DNA of 64,000 bases from Microbacterium sulfonylureivorans (GCF_003999995.1 NZ_RJAD01000002.1:248001-312000), one strand, 5' to 3'. Counted from the first letter of the stretch, positions 10,938-22,768 are shown. Program-made: numbers and translations. The notes: generated from the letters alone by a model not told the origin.

Positions 10938-13018
10938 CGCGGCTCCTTGACGTGGAGGATGTGGACGGGTTCGGTGAACGCGTCGAGGAGGACGAAGTTG
11001 TGATCCGACCAGGTCCAGCGCGCGCCCGTGACGAGGTCCTCGACGTCGTACGGATCGCCGGGGGCGACGCCCCACACGCGCGTATCGAGGTGCACCATCG
11101 TCTGGCGCACCGAGTGGGGGTCTGTGTTGACGACCACGATCACGGTGTCGCTGCGACCGGTGGGGGAGAGCGCGGCCGGCAGGTGCTTCGCGTAGACGAG
11201 GATCGCGTCGTCGTCGCTCCAGTGGACGCTGAGATTGCGGAGCTGACCCAGCGCGGGGTGCGTCCGACGGATCTCGTTGAGGCGCGTGAGGTACGGCGCC
11301 AGTGAGTCTCCGTGAGCCTCGGCGCCGGACCAGTCGCGGACCTTGTACTCGTACTTCTCGTTGTCGATGTTCTCTTCCGACCCCGGCCGGGCGACGTTCT
11401 CGTAGAGCTCGTACCCCGCGTACACGCCGTAGGTCGGGGCCGCCGTCGCGGCGATCGCCGCCCGGATCCGGTACGCCGGACGACCGCCGAACTGCAGGTA
11501 CTCGGTCAGGATGTCGGGCGTGTTGACGAACAGGTTCGGTCGCACGAAGTCGTCGGTCGTGTGGGCGAGGTCGGTGAGGAACTCCTCGAGCTCGACCTTG
11601 GTGTTGCGCCACGCGAAGTAGGTGTAGCTCTGCTGGAATCCCGCCGACGCGAGACTCTGCAACGGGGCCGGGCGTGTGAACGCCTCGGCGAGGAACACGA
11701 CGTCGGGATCCTCGGAGTTCACCGTCGCGATGAGCCACTCCCAGAACTGCAGCGGCTTGGTGTGCGGGTTGTCGACGCGGAAGATGCGCACGCCCTGAGC
11801 GATCCAGTGGCGGACGACCCGGAGAGCCTCGGCGTAGATCCCCGCAGGGTCGTTGTCGAAGTTGATCGGATAGATGTCCTGGTACTTCTTCGGGGGGTTC
11901 TCGGCGTAGGCGATCGAGCCGTCGGGGAGGGTCGTGAACCACTCCGGGTGCTCGGCCACCCAGGGATGGTCGGGCGCCGCCTGCAGCGCGAAGTCGAGGG
12001 CGACCTCGATCCCCTCTCCGCGCGCCGCCCGCACGAACGCGCGGAAGTCCGCGAGCGTGCCGAGGTCGGGATGGACGGCGTCGTGGCCGCCCTCGGCGGC
12101 TCCGATGGCCCAGGGCGAGCCCGGATCGGCGGGGCCCGGGTCGAGGGTGTTGTTGCGCCCCTTGCGGTTGATCCGACCGATCGGATGGATCGGCGGGAGG
12201 TAGAGGACGTCGAAGCCCATCGCGGCGACGGCGGGGAGCCGGCGGATCGCCGTTCGGAACGTGCCGCTCTTGACCGTTCCGTCCTTGAGCCGCCGTGCGC
12301 CCTCGGATCGGGGGAAGAACTCGTACCACGCGCCGACCCCCGCCCGCTCGCGCTCGACGAGCAGCTCGAGGTCGTCGCCGATGGTCGTCAGCGACATGAC
12401 GGGTCGTTCGCGGAAGAACGCGGCGAGGGCGGGGTCGCGGACGACCGCGAGTGCGCCGTCGTCGTCGGTCTCGACGTCGCGCAGCGTGGCGGCTGCGGCG
12501 ATGAGGCGGTCGCGCTGAGCCTTGGGACGCGACTTCTCGGCGGCGGCCCTGACGAACAGCAGCGCTCCGAGCTCGCGCATGACCGGGGCATCCACCCCCG
12601 CGGCGATCTTGAGATCCGCGGCGTGCTCCCACGTCGCGAACTCGTCGCCGAACGACTCGAACCTGAACCGCCACATCCCCTCTTCGAGGAGCGCGACGCG
12701 GGTCTCCCAGCGGTCGAAGCCGTCGTGGAGGGCCTCGAGCCTGTGGAGCGAGACGTCGCCGGACGGAGAGGTGAGCCGCAGCTGCACGCCGATCAGGTCG
12801 TGTCCCTCGCGGAACGCCGTCACCTGGAAGGGCACGACCTCTCCGGCGAACGCCTTCGGGCGGTAGTCGCCCCAGGGCACTGCAGGTGAGGGCTTCGCGA
12901 GGGGGAGCCGACGCGACGCGGTGACGCGGTCGGGCTGCCAATCGCGGGCATCACGGACAGGGAGGGAAGAGGCGCTCCGCCAGGGGCGGGGGCGCGCCGC
13001 GCGCGACGTCGTGACCAC
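10934..13018 (-). CDS. glgE: Maltose-1-phosphate maltosyltransferase
   Basis: GlgE (GH13 subfamily 3) transfers maltosyl units from alpha-maltose-1-phosphate to growing alpha-1,4-glucan. The 694-residue protein has an N-terminal beta domain, then [18 protein letters not shown], a motif typical of GlgE. The catalytic regions are [14 protein letters not shown] (Asp near residue 412) and FLAEAFTRP (Glu near 442), with [11 protein letters not shown] towards the C-terminus. The GTG start at 13018 is six bases behind TAGGTT, so the transcript is probably leaderless. No treS-pep2 gene is visible here. Maltose-1-phosphate must come from a locus elsewhere (TreS-Pep2 or GlgC-GlgM). glgB is directly downstream in the same operon. 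Confidence 0.96.
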
Positions 13019-13024
13019 GTCTCG

Positions 13025-13030
13025 AACCTA
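13025..13030 (-). promoter_or_regulatory. Leaderless-type -10 element of glgE
   Basis: Reads TAGGTT on the minus strand, six bases before the GTG at 13018, with no Shine-Dalgarno site. It fits the pattern shared by many starts in the window and supports this GTG as the true glgE start. Confidence 0.6.
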
Positions 13031-13031
13031 C

Positions 13032-13047
13032 CCCGACGCCCGTCGGG
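13032..13047 (-). terminator. Possible hairpin after glgX
   Basis: Arms CCCGACG (13032-13038) and CGTCGGG (13041-13047) around a two-base gap, about 30 bases past the glgX stop and just upstream of the glgE -10. There is no T-run, so termination is uncertain. It may separate glgX from glgE transcription. Confidence 0.35.
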
Positions 13048-13077
13048 ACGACAGGCGGCCACGCCCGGCCGGATCGC

Positions 13078-15162
13078 TCACTCGGCTCGGAAGAGGTGCA
13101 TCGAGGTTCCGGCGACGGAGATGATCTCGCCGGGCTCTCGGTCGGGACGGTCGTGGTCGGGTGTCTCGTTCGCGCTCGACCAGAGCGACACGTAGCGCGT
13201 CACCCCGTCGACCCGGGGGAGCGTCACCTCGGTGGGGCGCTCGGTGCCGTGCACCACGAGGAGGATCCGGTTGAACTCCTCGACCTCCGGCGTCGAGGCG
13301 GCGACATACTGCAGCGTGCGATGGGACGGGTTCGTCCAGCGCTCGATCGACATCGTCTCGCCGTTCTCGTCGAACCACTCCATCACCGACGCGGACGGTG
13401 TGTGCTCGTCGAGGCGTGCGAAGTGGATCGGCCGGAGCGCGGGGTTGTCGCGCCGCAGAGCGAGCAGGCGCTGGACGTGGGCGAAGAGATCCTTCTGCCA
13501 CGCGGCGTGCTCCCACGCCAGCCACGTGAGCGGCGAGTCGTGGCAGTAGGCGTTGTTGTTGCCGCGCTGGCTGCGCCCGTACTCGTCGCCTGCGGTGAGC
13601 ATCGGAATGCCCGCCGAGAGGAGCAGGGTGCCGAGGAGGTTGCGCATGGCCTTGCGCCGCGTCGCGAGGATCGCCTCGTCGTCGGTCGGCCCTTCGGCAC
13701 CGTGGTTGAACGAGCGGTTGGTGTCGGCGCCGTCGCGGTTGTGCTCGCCGTTGCCGAGGTTGTGCTTGACGTCGTACGAGACGAGGTCGCGGAGGGTGAA
13801 GCCGTCGTGCGCCGTGACGAAGTTGACGCTCGCGAGCGGCCCGCGCTCCGACGCGAACGTGTTCGCGGAGCCGGCGAGCCGCGTGGCGAAGCCGCCGATG
13901 CCGACCGGAGCGGTCGACGCGCGGCGGGCGTAGTCGACGTCGCTCAGCCAGAAGTTGCGCACGCGATCGCGGTAGCGGTCGTTCCACTCGCTCCAGCCCG
14001 CTCCGAAGTTGCCCGTCTGCCATCCGCCCATTCCGACGTCCCACGGCTCGGAGATCTTCTTGACGCCGGCGAGCTGCGGGTCGTCGATGATCGTGCGCAG
14101 CAGCGGATGCTCGGGGGTGAAGTGGTGGGCGCCGTCACGGCCGAGCGTGGCCGCGAGGTCGAAGCGGAAGCCGTCGATCTGGACGTCGTTCGCCCAGTAC
14201 CGCAGCGAGTCCAGCACGAGGCGGGCTGCGGCATCCGCCGAGGTGTCCACCGAATTGCCGCAGCCGGTGACGTCGATGTAGGCGCCGTCGTCCTGCTGCC
14301 GGTAGTAGGCCCGGTTGTCGATGCCGCGCAGGCTGGTCCGGGGGCCGCCGATGCCCTCCTCGGAGGTGTGGTTGTAGACGACGTCGAGGATGACCTCGAG
14401 TCCCGCCTCGTGGAGGAGGCGCACCATGCCCTTGAACTCCCGCAGCACCGCGTCAGGGCCTTCGCGTCGCGCCTGCTCGGTCGCGTAGGGGGCGTGCGGG
14501 GTGAAGAAGTTCAGGGTGTTGTACCCCCAGTAGTTCGCCAGCCCGTGCTGCAGGAGACGGGGCTCGGTGGTGAACGCCTGCACCGGGAGCAGTTCGATGC
14601 TCGTCACGCCGAGCGAGAGGAAGTGGTCCACCATGGCGGGGTGGGCGAGGCCGGCATAGGTGCCGTGGAGCGCGGGCGGGACCCCCGGATGCCGCTTCGA
14701 CAGACCCTTCAAATGGCCTTCGTAGATGACGGTGCGATCCATCGGAACGCCGGGCTTCGTCACACCGCCCCAGTCGAAGGACCCGTCCACCACCACCGAG
14801 CGCCAGTCGTCGTACCCGCCGCGGTCGAGACCGCGCGAGTACGGCTCGACGAGGAGGCTCCCGCGGTTGAACGTGTTGCCCGGGGAGTGAGGACCGTCGA
14901 CGCGCAGCGCGTACCGGGTGCCGACGCGCAGGAGCGGCGTCGTGACCTCCCACACCCCACCGCCCACCGGTGCCAGCGGGATCGTGTCCGTCGCCCAGTC
15001 GAGGTCGGTGTCGTCGAAGACGACGACCTCCATCTCATCGGCGGCGGACGACCAGACGCGCAGCGTCCCGCCGTCGGGGCCCAGCGTCACGCCGAGGCCG
15101 TCGAGGTCGCTGCGGAGCAGTCCCGCGGGGAGGGCGATCGCGGCGGACTCGGTTCTGGACAT
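13078..15162 (-). CDS. glgX: Glycogen debranching enzyme
   Basis: GlgX hydrolyses alpha-1,6 branches of glycogen limit dextrin (GH13 isoamylase type). The protein is 694 residues. It has an N-terminal CBM48-like domain (LGVTLGPDGGTLRVWSS) and IELLPVQAF and VVYNHTSEEG in the barrel. The catalytic motifs are GFRFDLAATLG (Asp near residue 334), SEPWDVG (Glu near 370) and TAHDGFTL (near 449), and AGDEYGRSQRGNNNAYC follows. The length matches GlgX/TreX. I chose the ATG at 15162 because TACTGT lies seven bases upstream and the reading frame beyond it is non-conserved in character. It is divergent from the cysteine desulfurase gene. Confidence 0.96.
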   Translation of the reverse strand: MSRTESAAIALPAGLLRSDLDGLGVTLGPDGGTLRVWSSAADEMEVVVFDDTDLDWATDTIPLAPVGGGVWEVTTPLLRVGTRYALRVDGPHSPGNTFNRGSLLVEPYSRGLDRGGYDDWRSVVVDGSFDWGGVTKPGVPMDRTVIYEGHLKGLSKRHPGVPPALHGTYAGLAHPAMVDHFLSLGVTSIELLPVQAFTTEPRLLQHGLANYWGYNTLNFFTPHAPYATEQARREGPDAVLREFKGMVRLLHEAGLEVILDVVYNHTSEEGIGGPRTSLRGIDNRAYYRQQDDGAYIDVTGCGNSVDTSADAAARLVLDSLRYWANDVQIDGFRFDLAATLGRDGAHHFTPEHPLLRTIIDDPQLAGVKKISEPWDVGMGGWQTGNFGAGWSEWNDRYRDRVRNFWLSDVDYARRASTAPVGIGGFATRLAGSANTFASERGPLASVNFVTAHDGFTLRDLVSYDVKHNLGNGEHNRDGADTNRSFNHGAEGPTDDEAILATRRKAMRNLLGTLLLSAGIPMLTAGDEYGRSQRGNNNAYCHDSPLTWLAWEHAAWQKDLFAHVQRLLALRRDNPALRPIHFARLDEHTPSASVMEWFDENGETMSIERWTNPSHRTLQYVAASTPEVEEFNRILLVVHGTERPTEVTLPRVDGVTRYVSLWSSANETPDHDRPDREPGEIISVAGTSMHLFRAE

Positions 15163-15168
15163 GCGATC

Positions 15169-15175
15169 TACAGTA
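15169..15175. promoter_or_regulatory. Symmetric -10 element between glgX and the desulfurase gene
   Basis: The heptamer TACAGTA reads TACTGT on the minus strand, seven bases before the glgX ATG. On the plus strand it reads TACAGT, about 100 bases before the desulfurase start. One element could therefore position polymerase in both directions. Confidence 0.5.
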
Positions 15176-15272
15176 GTAAGGGCGTGAGTCGGGGAAGTTA
15201 CGGCATCCGGTCTCCGCACGGGTGGGACGCGGTCGCGACGTCCCCGCAACGTGGACGCGGGAGGAGGGCGCG

Positions 15273-16460
15273 GTGCAGGTCTACCTCGATCACGCCGCCA
15301 CGACGCCGCTCAGGCCCGAGGCGCGCGACGCCTGGCTCGCGGCCTCCGAAGAGGCGGGCAACGCATCCTCGATCCACGGCTACGGTCAGTCCGCCCGCCG
15401 GCTCCTCGAGGAGGCCCGGGAACGACTCGCCGCGGTGATCGGGTGCGATCCGATCGAGGTCGTGCTCACGTCCGGCGGCACCGAGGCCGTGAACCTCGCC
15501 GTCAAGGGACTGTGGTGGTCGAGATCCGCCCGGGCGGACGCCGTGGTCCTCCCCGACGGCGAGCACCACGCGACGCTCGACGCGGTCGAGTGGCTCCGCA
15601 CCGCCGAGCGCGCGGCGGTCCGGCCGGTCGCCCTGGATGGCCGGGGCGCGATCGACCCTGCCCGGTTCGCCGGCGCCCTGCCGGGGGCGGCCCTCGCGAC
15701 CGCACTGGTGGCGAACAACGAGGTCGGCACGGTGAACGACGCCGCAGCACTGTCCGCCGCCGCGTCGGCCGCGGGCATCCCCCTCCATCTCGATGCGGTG
15801 GCGGCTTTCGGCCATCTTCCGGTGTCGTTCCGGTCGTGGCGAGGGGATGCCGCCGGCCACACCGGACTGAGCGCGCTGAGCGTGTCGGCGCACAAGATCG
15901 GCGGTCCGGCCGGCGTGGGCGCACTGGTCGTCTCGCGCCATGCCCGGCTCGCTCCGCTCCTCCACGGCGGCGGGCAGCAGCGCGGCCTCCGCGCCGGCAC
16001 GCAGGACGTACCCGGCGCCGTGGCGTTCGCCGTCGCGGCCGAGCTCGCCGAGGCCGAGCGCGAGACCGAGGCCGAGCGGCTCTCGACCCTCCGTGACGAG
16101 CTGGTGCGCGGCATCCTGTCGACCGTTCCGAGCGCCGAGCTGCTCGGCGACCCGGTCGCGCGCATCCCGGGAAATGCGCATCTGCTCTTCGCTGGAGCCG
16201 GAGGGGAGACGCTGCTGTTCCTGCTCGATCAGGCCGGCGTGGCGGTGTCGACGGGCTCGGCCTGCCAGGCAGGCATCCCTGAGCCCTCGCACGTCGTGCA
16301 GGCGCTGGGACGGACGGATGCCGAGGCCCGCCAGGTGCTGCGGTTCACACTCGGACGGACCAGCGGACCGGACGACGTCGCCGCCGTGCTCGCTGTGCTG
16401 CCCGCCGCGGTCGAGCGCGCCCGGGCGGCGTCCGGGACTCCCTCAGCCGCCCGCTCGTAG
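15273..16460 (+). CDS. Cysteine desulfurase (IscS/NifS type)
   Basis: A PLP enzyme that removes sulfur from cysteine as a persulfide for tRNA thiolation and Fe-S assembly. The 395-residue protein begins VYLDHAATTPL, has the PLP lysine in SAHKIGGPAG (about residue 206) and the persulfide cysteine in STGSACQAG (about residue 330). The short active-site loop with SGSAC is class I (IscS/NifS). The start is the GTG at 15273, preceded by GGAGG. mnmA, a sulfur acceptor partner, follows after only nine bases, which suggests a dedicated role in tRNA 2-thiouridine synthesis. The TAG stop also forms the first three bases of the mnmA -10 element. Confidence 0.95.
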   Translation: MQVYLDHAATTPLRPEARDAWLAASEEAGNASSIHGYGQSARRLLEEARERLAAVIGCDPIEVVLTSGGTEAVNLAVKGLWWSRSARADAVVLPDGEHHATLDAVEWLRTAERAAVRPVALDGRGAIDPARFAGALPGAALATALVANNEVGTVNDAAALSAAASAAGIPLHLDAVAAFGHLPVSFRSWRGDAAGHTGLSALSVSAHKIGGPAGVGALVVSRHARLAPLLHGGGQQRGLRAGTQDVPGAVAFAVAAELAEAERETEAERLSTLRDELVRGILSTVPSAELLGDPVARIPGNAHLLFAGAGGETLLFLLDQAGVAVSTGSACQAGIPEPSHVVQALGRTDAEARQVLRFTLGRTSGPDDVAAVLAVLPAAVERARAASGTPSAARS

Positions 16461-16463
16461 ACT
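16458..16463 (+). promoter_or_regulatory. Leaderless-type -10 element of mnmA
   Basis: TAGACT six bases before the mnmA ATG. Its first three bases are the TAG stop codon of the upstream desulfurase gene. Confidence 0.65.
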
Positions 16464-16469
16464 GGACCC

Positions 16470-17567
16470 ATGCGGATCCTTGCGGCCATGAGCGGTGGCG
16501 TCGACTCCGCCGTCGCGGCCGCGCGTGCCGTCGAGGCGGGGCACGAGGTCGTCGGCGTGCACCTCGCGCTCTCGCGAGCCGGCGGGACGCTGCGCACCGG
16601 GAGCCGGGGCTGCTGCACGATCGAGGACGCCATGGACGCCCGCCGCGCGGCGGACCGCCTCGGCATCCCGTTCTACGTGTGGGACTTCTCCGAGCGGTTC
16701 CGCGACGACGTGATCGACGACTTCATCGCCGAGTACCAGGCGGGGCGCACCCCCAACCCCTGCATGCGGTGCAACGAGAAGATCAAGTTCGCCGCGCTGC
16801 TCGAGCGCGCGATCGAGCTCGGCTTCGACGCCGTGTGCACCGGCCATTACGCCACGCTCCTCGACGGGCCGGACGGACTCGAGCTGCATCGGGCGTCGGA
16901 TGCCGCGAAGGACCAGTCGTACGTGCTGGGCGTCCTCACGGGCGAGCAGCTCGCGCACACGTACTTCCCCCTCGGGTCGACACCGTCCAAGGCACTGGTC
17001 CGCGCCGAGGCGGCCGAGCGCGGTCTGACGGTCGCTCAGAAGCCCGACAGCCACGACATCTGCTTCATCCCCGACGGCGACACACGCGGGTGGCTCGCCG
17101 AGAAGGTGGGCACCGCGACGGGCGATGTCGTCGATCGGACGGGCGCGGTCGTCGGCACCCACGAGGGTGCGCACGCGTTCACGGTCGGGCAGCGGCGGGG
17201 CCTCTCGCTCGGGGTTCCGGCACCCGACGGCAAGCCGCGGTTCGTGCTCGAGGTGCGTCCCGTCTCGAACACGGTCGTCGTCGGCCCCAAGGAGGCGCTT
17301 GCGACCTCCGAGATCGCGGGGGAGCGGCACTCGTGGGCAGGGCGGCCGCAGGCCGAGGGCGAGTTCGCGTGCCACGTGCAGATCCGCGCCCACGCAGAGC
17401 CGGTGCCGGCGCGTGCAACGCTCCTCGACGGGCGCATTACCGTCGTCCCGGAGACCCCGTTCGACGGAGTCGCGCCGGGGCAGACCGCCGTCCTGTACGA
17501 CGGCACCCGCGTGATCGGGCAGTTCACGATCGACCGCACGGTGTCGGCCGTGCCCGTCACCGCCTGA
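16470..17567 (+). CDS. mnmA: tRNA-specific 2-thiouridylase
   Basis: MnmA adenylates and thiolates U34 of tRNA-Lys, Glu and Gln using sulfur relayed from a cysteine desulfurase. The 365-residue protein has the PP-loop [10 protein letters not shown] at the N-terminus, [12 protein letters not shown] (Cys near residues 98-101) and [10 protein letters not shown] (second catalytic Cys near 197), with FTVGQRRGL before the C-terminal beta barrel. Length and motifs are typical. Translation is probably leaderless. The upstream desulfurase gene is nine bases away and ligA follows with its own promoter. Confidence 0.97.
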   Translation: MRILAAMSGGVDSAVAAARAVEAGHEVVGVHLALSRAGGTLRTGSRGCCTIEDAMDARRAADRLGIPFYVWDFSERFRDDVIDDFIAEYQAGRTPNPCMRCNEKIKFAALLERAIELGFDAVCTGHYATLLDGPDGLELHRASDAAKDQSYVLGVLTGEQLAHTYFPLGSTPSKALVRAEAAERGLTVAQKPDSHDICFIPDGDTRGWLAEKVGTATGDVVDRTGAVVGTHEGAHAFTVGQRRGLSLGVPAPDGKPRFVLEVRPVSNTVVVGPKEALATSEIAGERHSWAGRPQAEGEFACHVQIRAHAEPVPARATLLDGRITVVPETPFDGVAPGQTAVLYDGTRVIGQFTIDRTVSAVPVTA

Positions 17568-17593
17568 CCACGGCGAGCGTCGGCGGCCGTCCC

Positions 17594-19912
<2,319 letters not shown>

Positions 19913-19919
19913 CCGGGCC

Positions 19920-20231
19920 ATGTCGCACTGGCTCTACCGGATCGTCCCGACGCGGCCCGAGATGGTGGCGGACGCCACGCCCGACGAGCAGCGCGTCGTC
20001 GGTGCGCATTTCGATTACCTGGTCCAGCTCAAGGAGCGCGGCATCCTGATCCTGGCAGGGCGCACGCAGGAGACCGTCGGCACGTTCGGCCTCACGATCT
20101 TCGAGGCCGACGACGAGGCCGCGGCCCGCGCCGTGATGGACGGCGATCCGGCTGTCGCCGCAGGCGTGTTCGCGGCATCCCTCCACCCGTACGCCGTCGC
20201 GGTCGCGCGTGAGGGGCTCACGGGCCGATGA
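19920..20231 (+). CDS. YciI family protein
   Basis: A 103-residue ferredoxin-like-fold protein. The sequence MSHWLYRIVPTRPEM, followed by AHFDYLVQLKERGILILAGRT and a C-terminal ASLHPYAVA, follows the YciI/YCII domain pattern. The family is related to muconolactone isomerase, and a few members are dehydrochlorinase-like. Most have no known function. The histidine in AHFDYL may be part of the family's His-Asp pair. It overlaps the SDR gene by four bases (ATGA), which suggests a shared role, but no substrate can be deduced. Confidence 0.8.
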   Translation: MSHWLYRIVPTRPEMVADATPDEQRVVGAHFDYLVQLKERGILILAGRTQETVGTFGLTIFEADDEAAARAVMDGDPAVAAGVFAASLHPYAVAVAREGLTGR

Positions 20232-21013
20232 GCGGGGAACGGCGGGTCACCGTCGTCACCGGTGCCGCCGGCGGCATCGGCGGAGCCATCGTCGACGTGC
20301 TGCTCGCCCGCGACGAAGCCGTCGTCGCGGTGGACCTCCGCCGGAGCGGACGCCCGGCATCGTCGGCCTTCGCGGAGGTGCTCGGCGATGCGGGCGTCGA
20401 AGACGTGGCCGAACGAGCCATCGCCGCTGCCGAGCGCCTGGGGGTGATGACCGGGTGGGTGAACAACTCCGCGGTGTTCGACGACCTGTGGCTCGACGGT
20501 GTCGGCGGAGCGCGGACGAGCGCGGCCATCGCGGCGAACCTCGAACCGGCGGTGGTCGGATCGGCCGCGGCGGTGCGCGCCTTCCTCCGCGCGGGCACGG
20601 CGGGCGCGCTCGTGGCGGTCAGCTCGCATCAGGCCGCGCGGGCCGTGCGGGGCAGTCTCGCGTACGCGACCGCGAAGGCGGCCATCGAGGGGCTCACGCG
20701 GTCCCTCGCGGTGGACTACGGCGCCGACGGCATCCGGGCGAACGCCGTCGCCCTCGGCTCGATCCGCACCCGCCGGTACGACGAGCGGCTCGCGGCGCTT
20801 CCCGATGCCGAGCGCCGCGCCTTCGAGGAGTCCATCGCCGCGCTCCACCCCGCCGGGCGGGTGGGGGAGGCTTCCGAAGTGGCCGAGGTCGTCGCGTTCC
20901 TGCTGTCCGACGCCGCATCCTTCGTCACCGGAGCCGTGATCCCCGTCGACGGCGGCCGGGCCGCGCGCGGCGGCGATCCCGAGGAGCGTCGCCCCCCTAC
21001 GACCCCGTCGTGA
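20228..21013 (+). CDS. Short-chain dehydrogenase/reductase
   Basis: An NAD(P)-dependent oxidoreductase of 261 residues with a Rossmann fold. TGAAGGIGG (residues 11-19) binds the cofactor, and YATAK (Tyr146, Lys150) with the upstream SSH supplies the catalytic residues. The conserved NNAG motif is changed to NNSA. The C-terminus has FVTGAVIPVDGG, typical of classical SDRs. An aspartate after the second strand (VVAVDLRR) favours NAD(H). It is coupled to the YciI gene. Its last 17 bases overlap the 3' end of the convergent acyl-CoA ligase gene. Confidence 0.88.
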   Translation: MSGERRVTVVTGAAGGIGGAIVDVLLARDEAVVAVDLRRSGRPASSAFAEVLGDAGVEDVAERAIAAAERLGVMTGWVNNSAVFDDLWLDGVGGARTSAAIAANLEPAVVGSAAAVRAFLRAGTAGALVAVSSHQAARAVRGSLAYATAKAAIEGLTRSLAVDYGADGIRANAVALGSIRTRRYDERLAALPDAERRAFEESIAALHPAGRVGEASEVAEVVAFLLSDAASFVTGAVIPVDGGRAARGGDPEERRPPTTPS

Positions 21014-22700
21014 GGGTGAGCAGCCGGTCCCGCACCTGACGGCGGAGAACCTTGCCGATCAGCGACTTCGGCAGTTCGTCGACGACGAAGATGCGACGGG
21101 GCACCTTGTAGGGGGTGAGGATGCCGCGCACGTACTCGCGCACCGCCTCGACGTCGATGTCGGCGCCCGGCGCGACGACGACGGCCGCGACGACCTCCTC
21201 TCCGGAGCGGTCGCTGGGCAGACCGACGACGGCGGCGTCCTCGATCTGCGGGTGCTGACGCAGGGCGTTCTCGACCTCGGTCGGTGCGACGTTGAAGCCG
21301 CCGGTGATGATGAGCTCCTTGATCCGGTCCACGACGCGGACGAAGCCCGCGTCGTCGATCGTCACGATGTCGCCGGTGCGGAACCAGCCGTCGGTGAAGA
21401 CGGCCTCCGTCTCCTCCGGTTTGCCGTAGTAGCCGCCGAACACCTGGGGACCGCGGACGACGAGTTCGCCCCGTTCGCCCTGGGGAACGTCCTGCGTCGG
21501 GTCGTCGGGGTCGACGACACGGCACTCTGTGCCGGGCAGCGGCAGCCCGACCGTTCCCGGCACTCGGTTGTCCGCCACAGGGTTCGCCATGAGCACGGGG
21601 GAGCACTCGCTCAGGCCGTACCCCTCGACGAGGAACCCGCCCGAGGCCGCCTCGAACGGCACGACGAGCTCGTGGGGGAGCGCCATAGCGCCTGAGATCG
21701 CGACCTGAGTCCCCGCGAGCGATACGCCCTTCTCGCGCGCGGCCTTGAGCAGCCGGTCCGCGATCGGCGGCACGAGCGGGAGGAAGGTCGCGGGATGCTT
21801 CTTCGTGACGTCGAGCACCATGTTGGGGTCGAACCGGGGGAACAGCACCAGGCGGGCGCCCATCGACATCGCGAAGGTGAGGCAGAGTGTCAGCCCGTAG
21901 GCGTGGAACATCGGCAGCACCGCATAGACGACGCAGCCGTCGCCGCGCACGATCGACGGAACCCACGCCTTCGCCTGTGCGGCGTTGGCCAGCAGGTTGC
22001 GATGCGTCAGCGAGGCGCCCTTGGGAGTGCCGGTCGTGCCGCTCGTGTACTGGATGAGCGCGAGGTCGTCGGTCGCGGGCTTCGGATACGTCGACGGCAG
22101 CGGATCGGAGCCGACGATGTCCTCCCACGGGATCGCACCGCTCACGCGCTCGGTCAGCGCTGTCCGGGCCTCGCGTGCCTTCGCGATGGGCAGGCGCAGC
22201 GCCAGACGGGTGCCGAATGGCATTGCCTTCGTGATGTCCACGGAGATCAGCGACGTCACGGCGAGGTCCGTCGGGAACTCCTGCACGGTCTTCACGACCT
22301 TCGACCACACGATCGCGTGCGTGGCCCCGTGGTCCTCGAACTGCTTGCGGAGCTCACGCGGCGTGTAGAGCGGGTTGTGCTCGATGACGACGGCACCCAG
22401 GCGCAGGATCGCGTAGAACGCCACGATGTGCTGCGGGCAGTTCGGGAGCACGATGGCGACGGGGTCGCCCGGTCGCACACCCTGGGCGCGCAGTCCCTCG
22501 GCGGCACGGTCGATCTGCGCCTGCAGTGAGCGGTAGGTCGTCTCGCGCCCGAAGAACTGGAGGGCCGCGGCATCCGGATAATCCTTCGCGGACGCCTCGA
22601 CGATGTCGATGAGGGATCCGCTCACCGGCGCGAGGTCCTGCGGTACCCCTTCCGCGTAGCTGGCGATCCACGGGCGAGGCGGGTCATACGTCGTCGTCAC
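20997..22700 (-). CDS. Long-chain fatty acid-CoA ligase
   Basis: An AMP-forming acyl-CoA synthetase of 567 residues that activates fatty acids for beta-oxidation or lipid synthesis. Motifs: the phosphate-binding loop YTSGTTGTPKGA (about residue 215), EGYGLSECSP (adenine pocket), DGWFRTGDI, the hinge DRIKELIITGGFNVAP, and the C-terminal lysine in PKSLIGKVLRR. I chose the GTG at 22700 because TAGGCT lies seven bases upstream, which removes 16 unlikely N-terminal residues. The gene is divergent from gatC and convergent with the SDR gene. FadD is a fair name, but chain-length preference is unknown. Confidence 0.93.
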   Translation of the reverse strand: MTTTYDPPRPWIASYAEGVPQDLAPVSGSLIDIVEASAKDYPDAAALQFFGRETTYRSLQAQIDRAAEGLRAQGVRPGDPVAIVLPNCPQHIVAFYAILRLGAVVIEHNPLYTPRELRKQFEDHGATHAIVWSKVVKTVQEFPTDLAVTSLISVDITKAMPFGTRLALRLPIAKAREARTALTERVSGAIPWEDIVGSDPLPSTYPKPATDDLALIQYTSGTTGTPKGASLTHRNLLANAAQAKAWVPSIVRGDGCVVYAVLPMFHAYGLTLCLTFAMSMGARLVLFPRFDPNMVLDVTKKHPATFLPLVPPIADRLLKAAREKGVSLAGTQVAISGAMALPHELVVPFEAASGGFLVEGYGLSECSPVLMANPVADNRVPGTVGLPLPGTECRVVDPDDPTQDVPQGERGELVVRGPQVFGGYYGKPEETEAVFTDGWFRTGDIVTIDDAGFVRVVDRIKELIITGGFNVAPTEVENALRQHPQIEDAAVVGLPSDRSGEEVVAAVVVAPGADIDVEAVREYVRGILTPYKVPRRIFVVDELPKSLIGKVLRRQVRDRLLTLTTGS

Positions 22701-22707
22701 GGTTGTC

Positions 22708-22713
22708 AGCCTA
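22708..22713 (-). promoter_or_regulatory. Leaderless-type -10 element of the acyl-CoA ligase gene
   Basis: Reads TAGGCT on the minus strand, seven bases before the GTG at 22700. Confidence 0.6.
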
Positions 22714-22756
22714 CGCCCGCGCTCCGCCTCCGCACGGGCGGGTGCCACCGTCCGAC

Positions 22757-22762
22757 TAAACT
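22757..22762 (+). promoter_or_regulatory. Leaderless-type -10 element of gatC
   Basis: TAAACT six bases before the GTG at 22769. It should drive the gatCAB operon. Confidence 0.65.
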
Positions 22763-22768
22763 GTCGAG

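Noticed and set aside
13096..15438. 780-codon plus-strand frame opposite glgX
   Set aside because: Shadow frame: glgX has all catalytic motifs, this frame has none.
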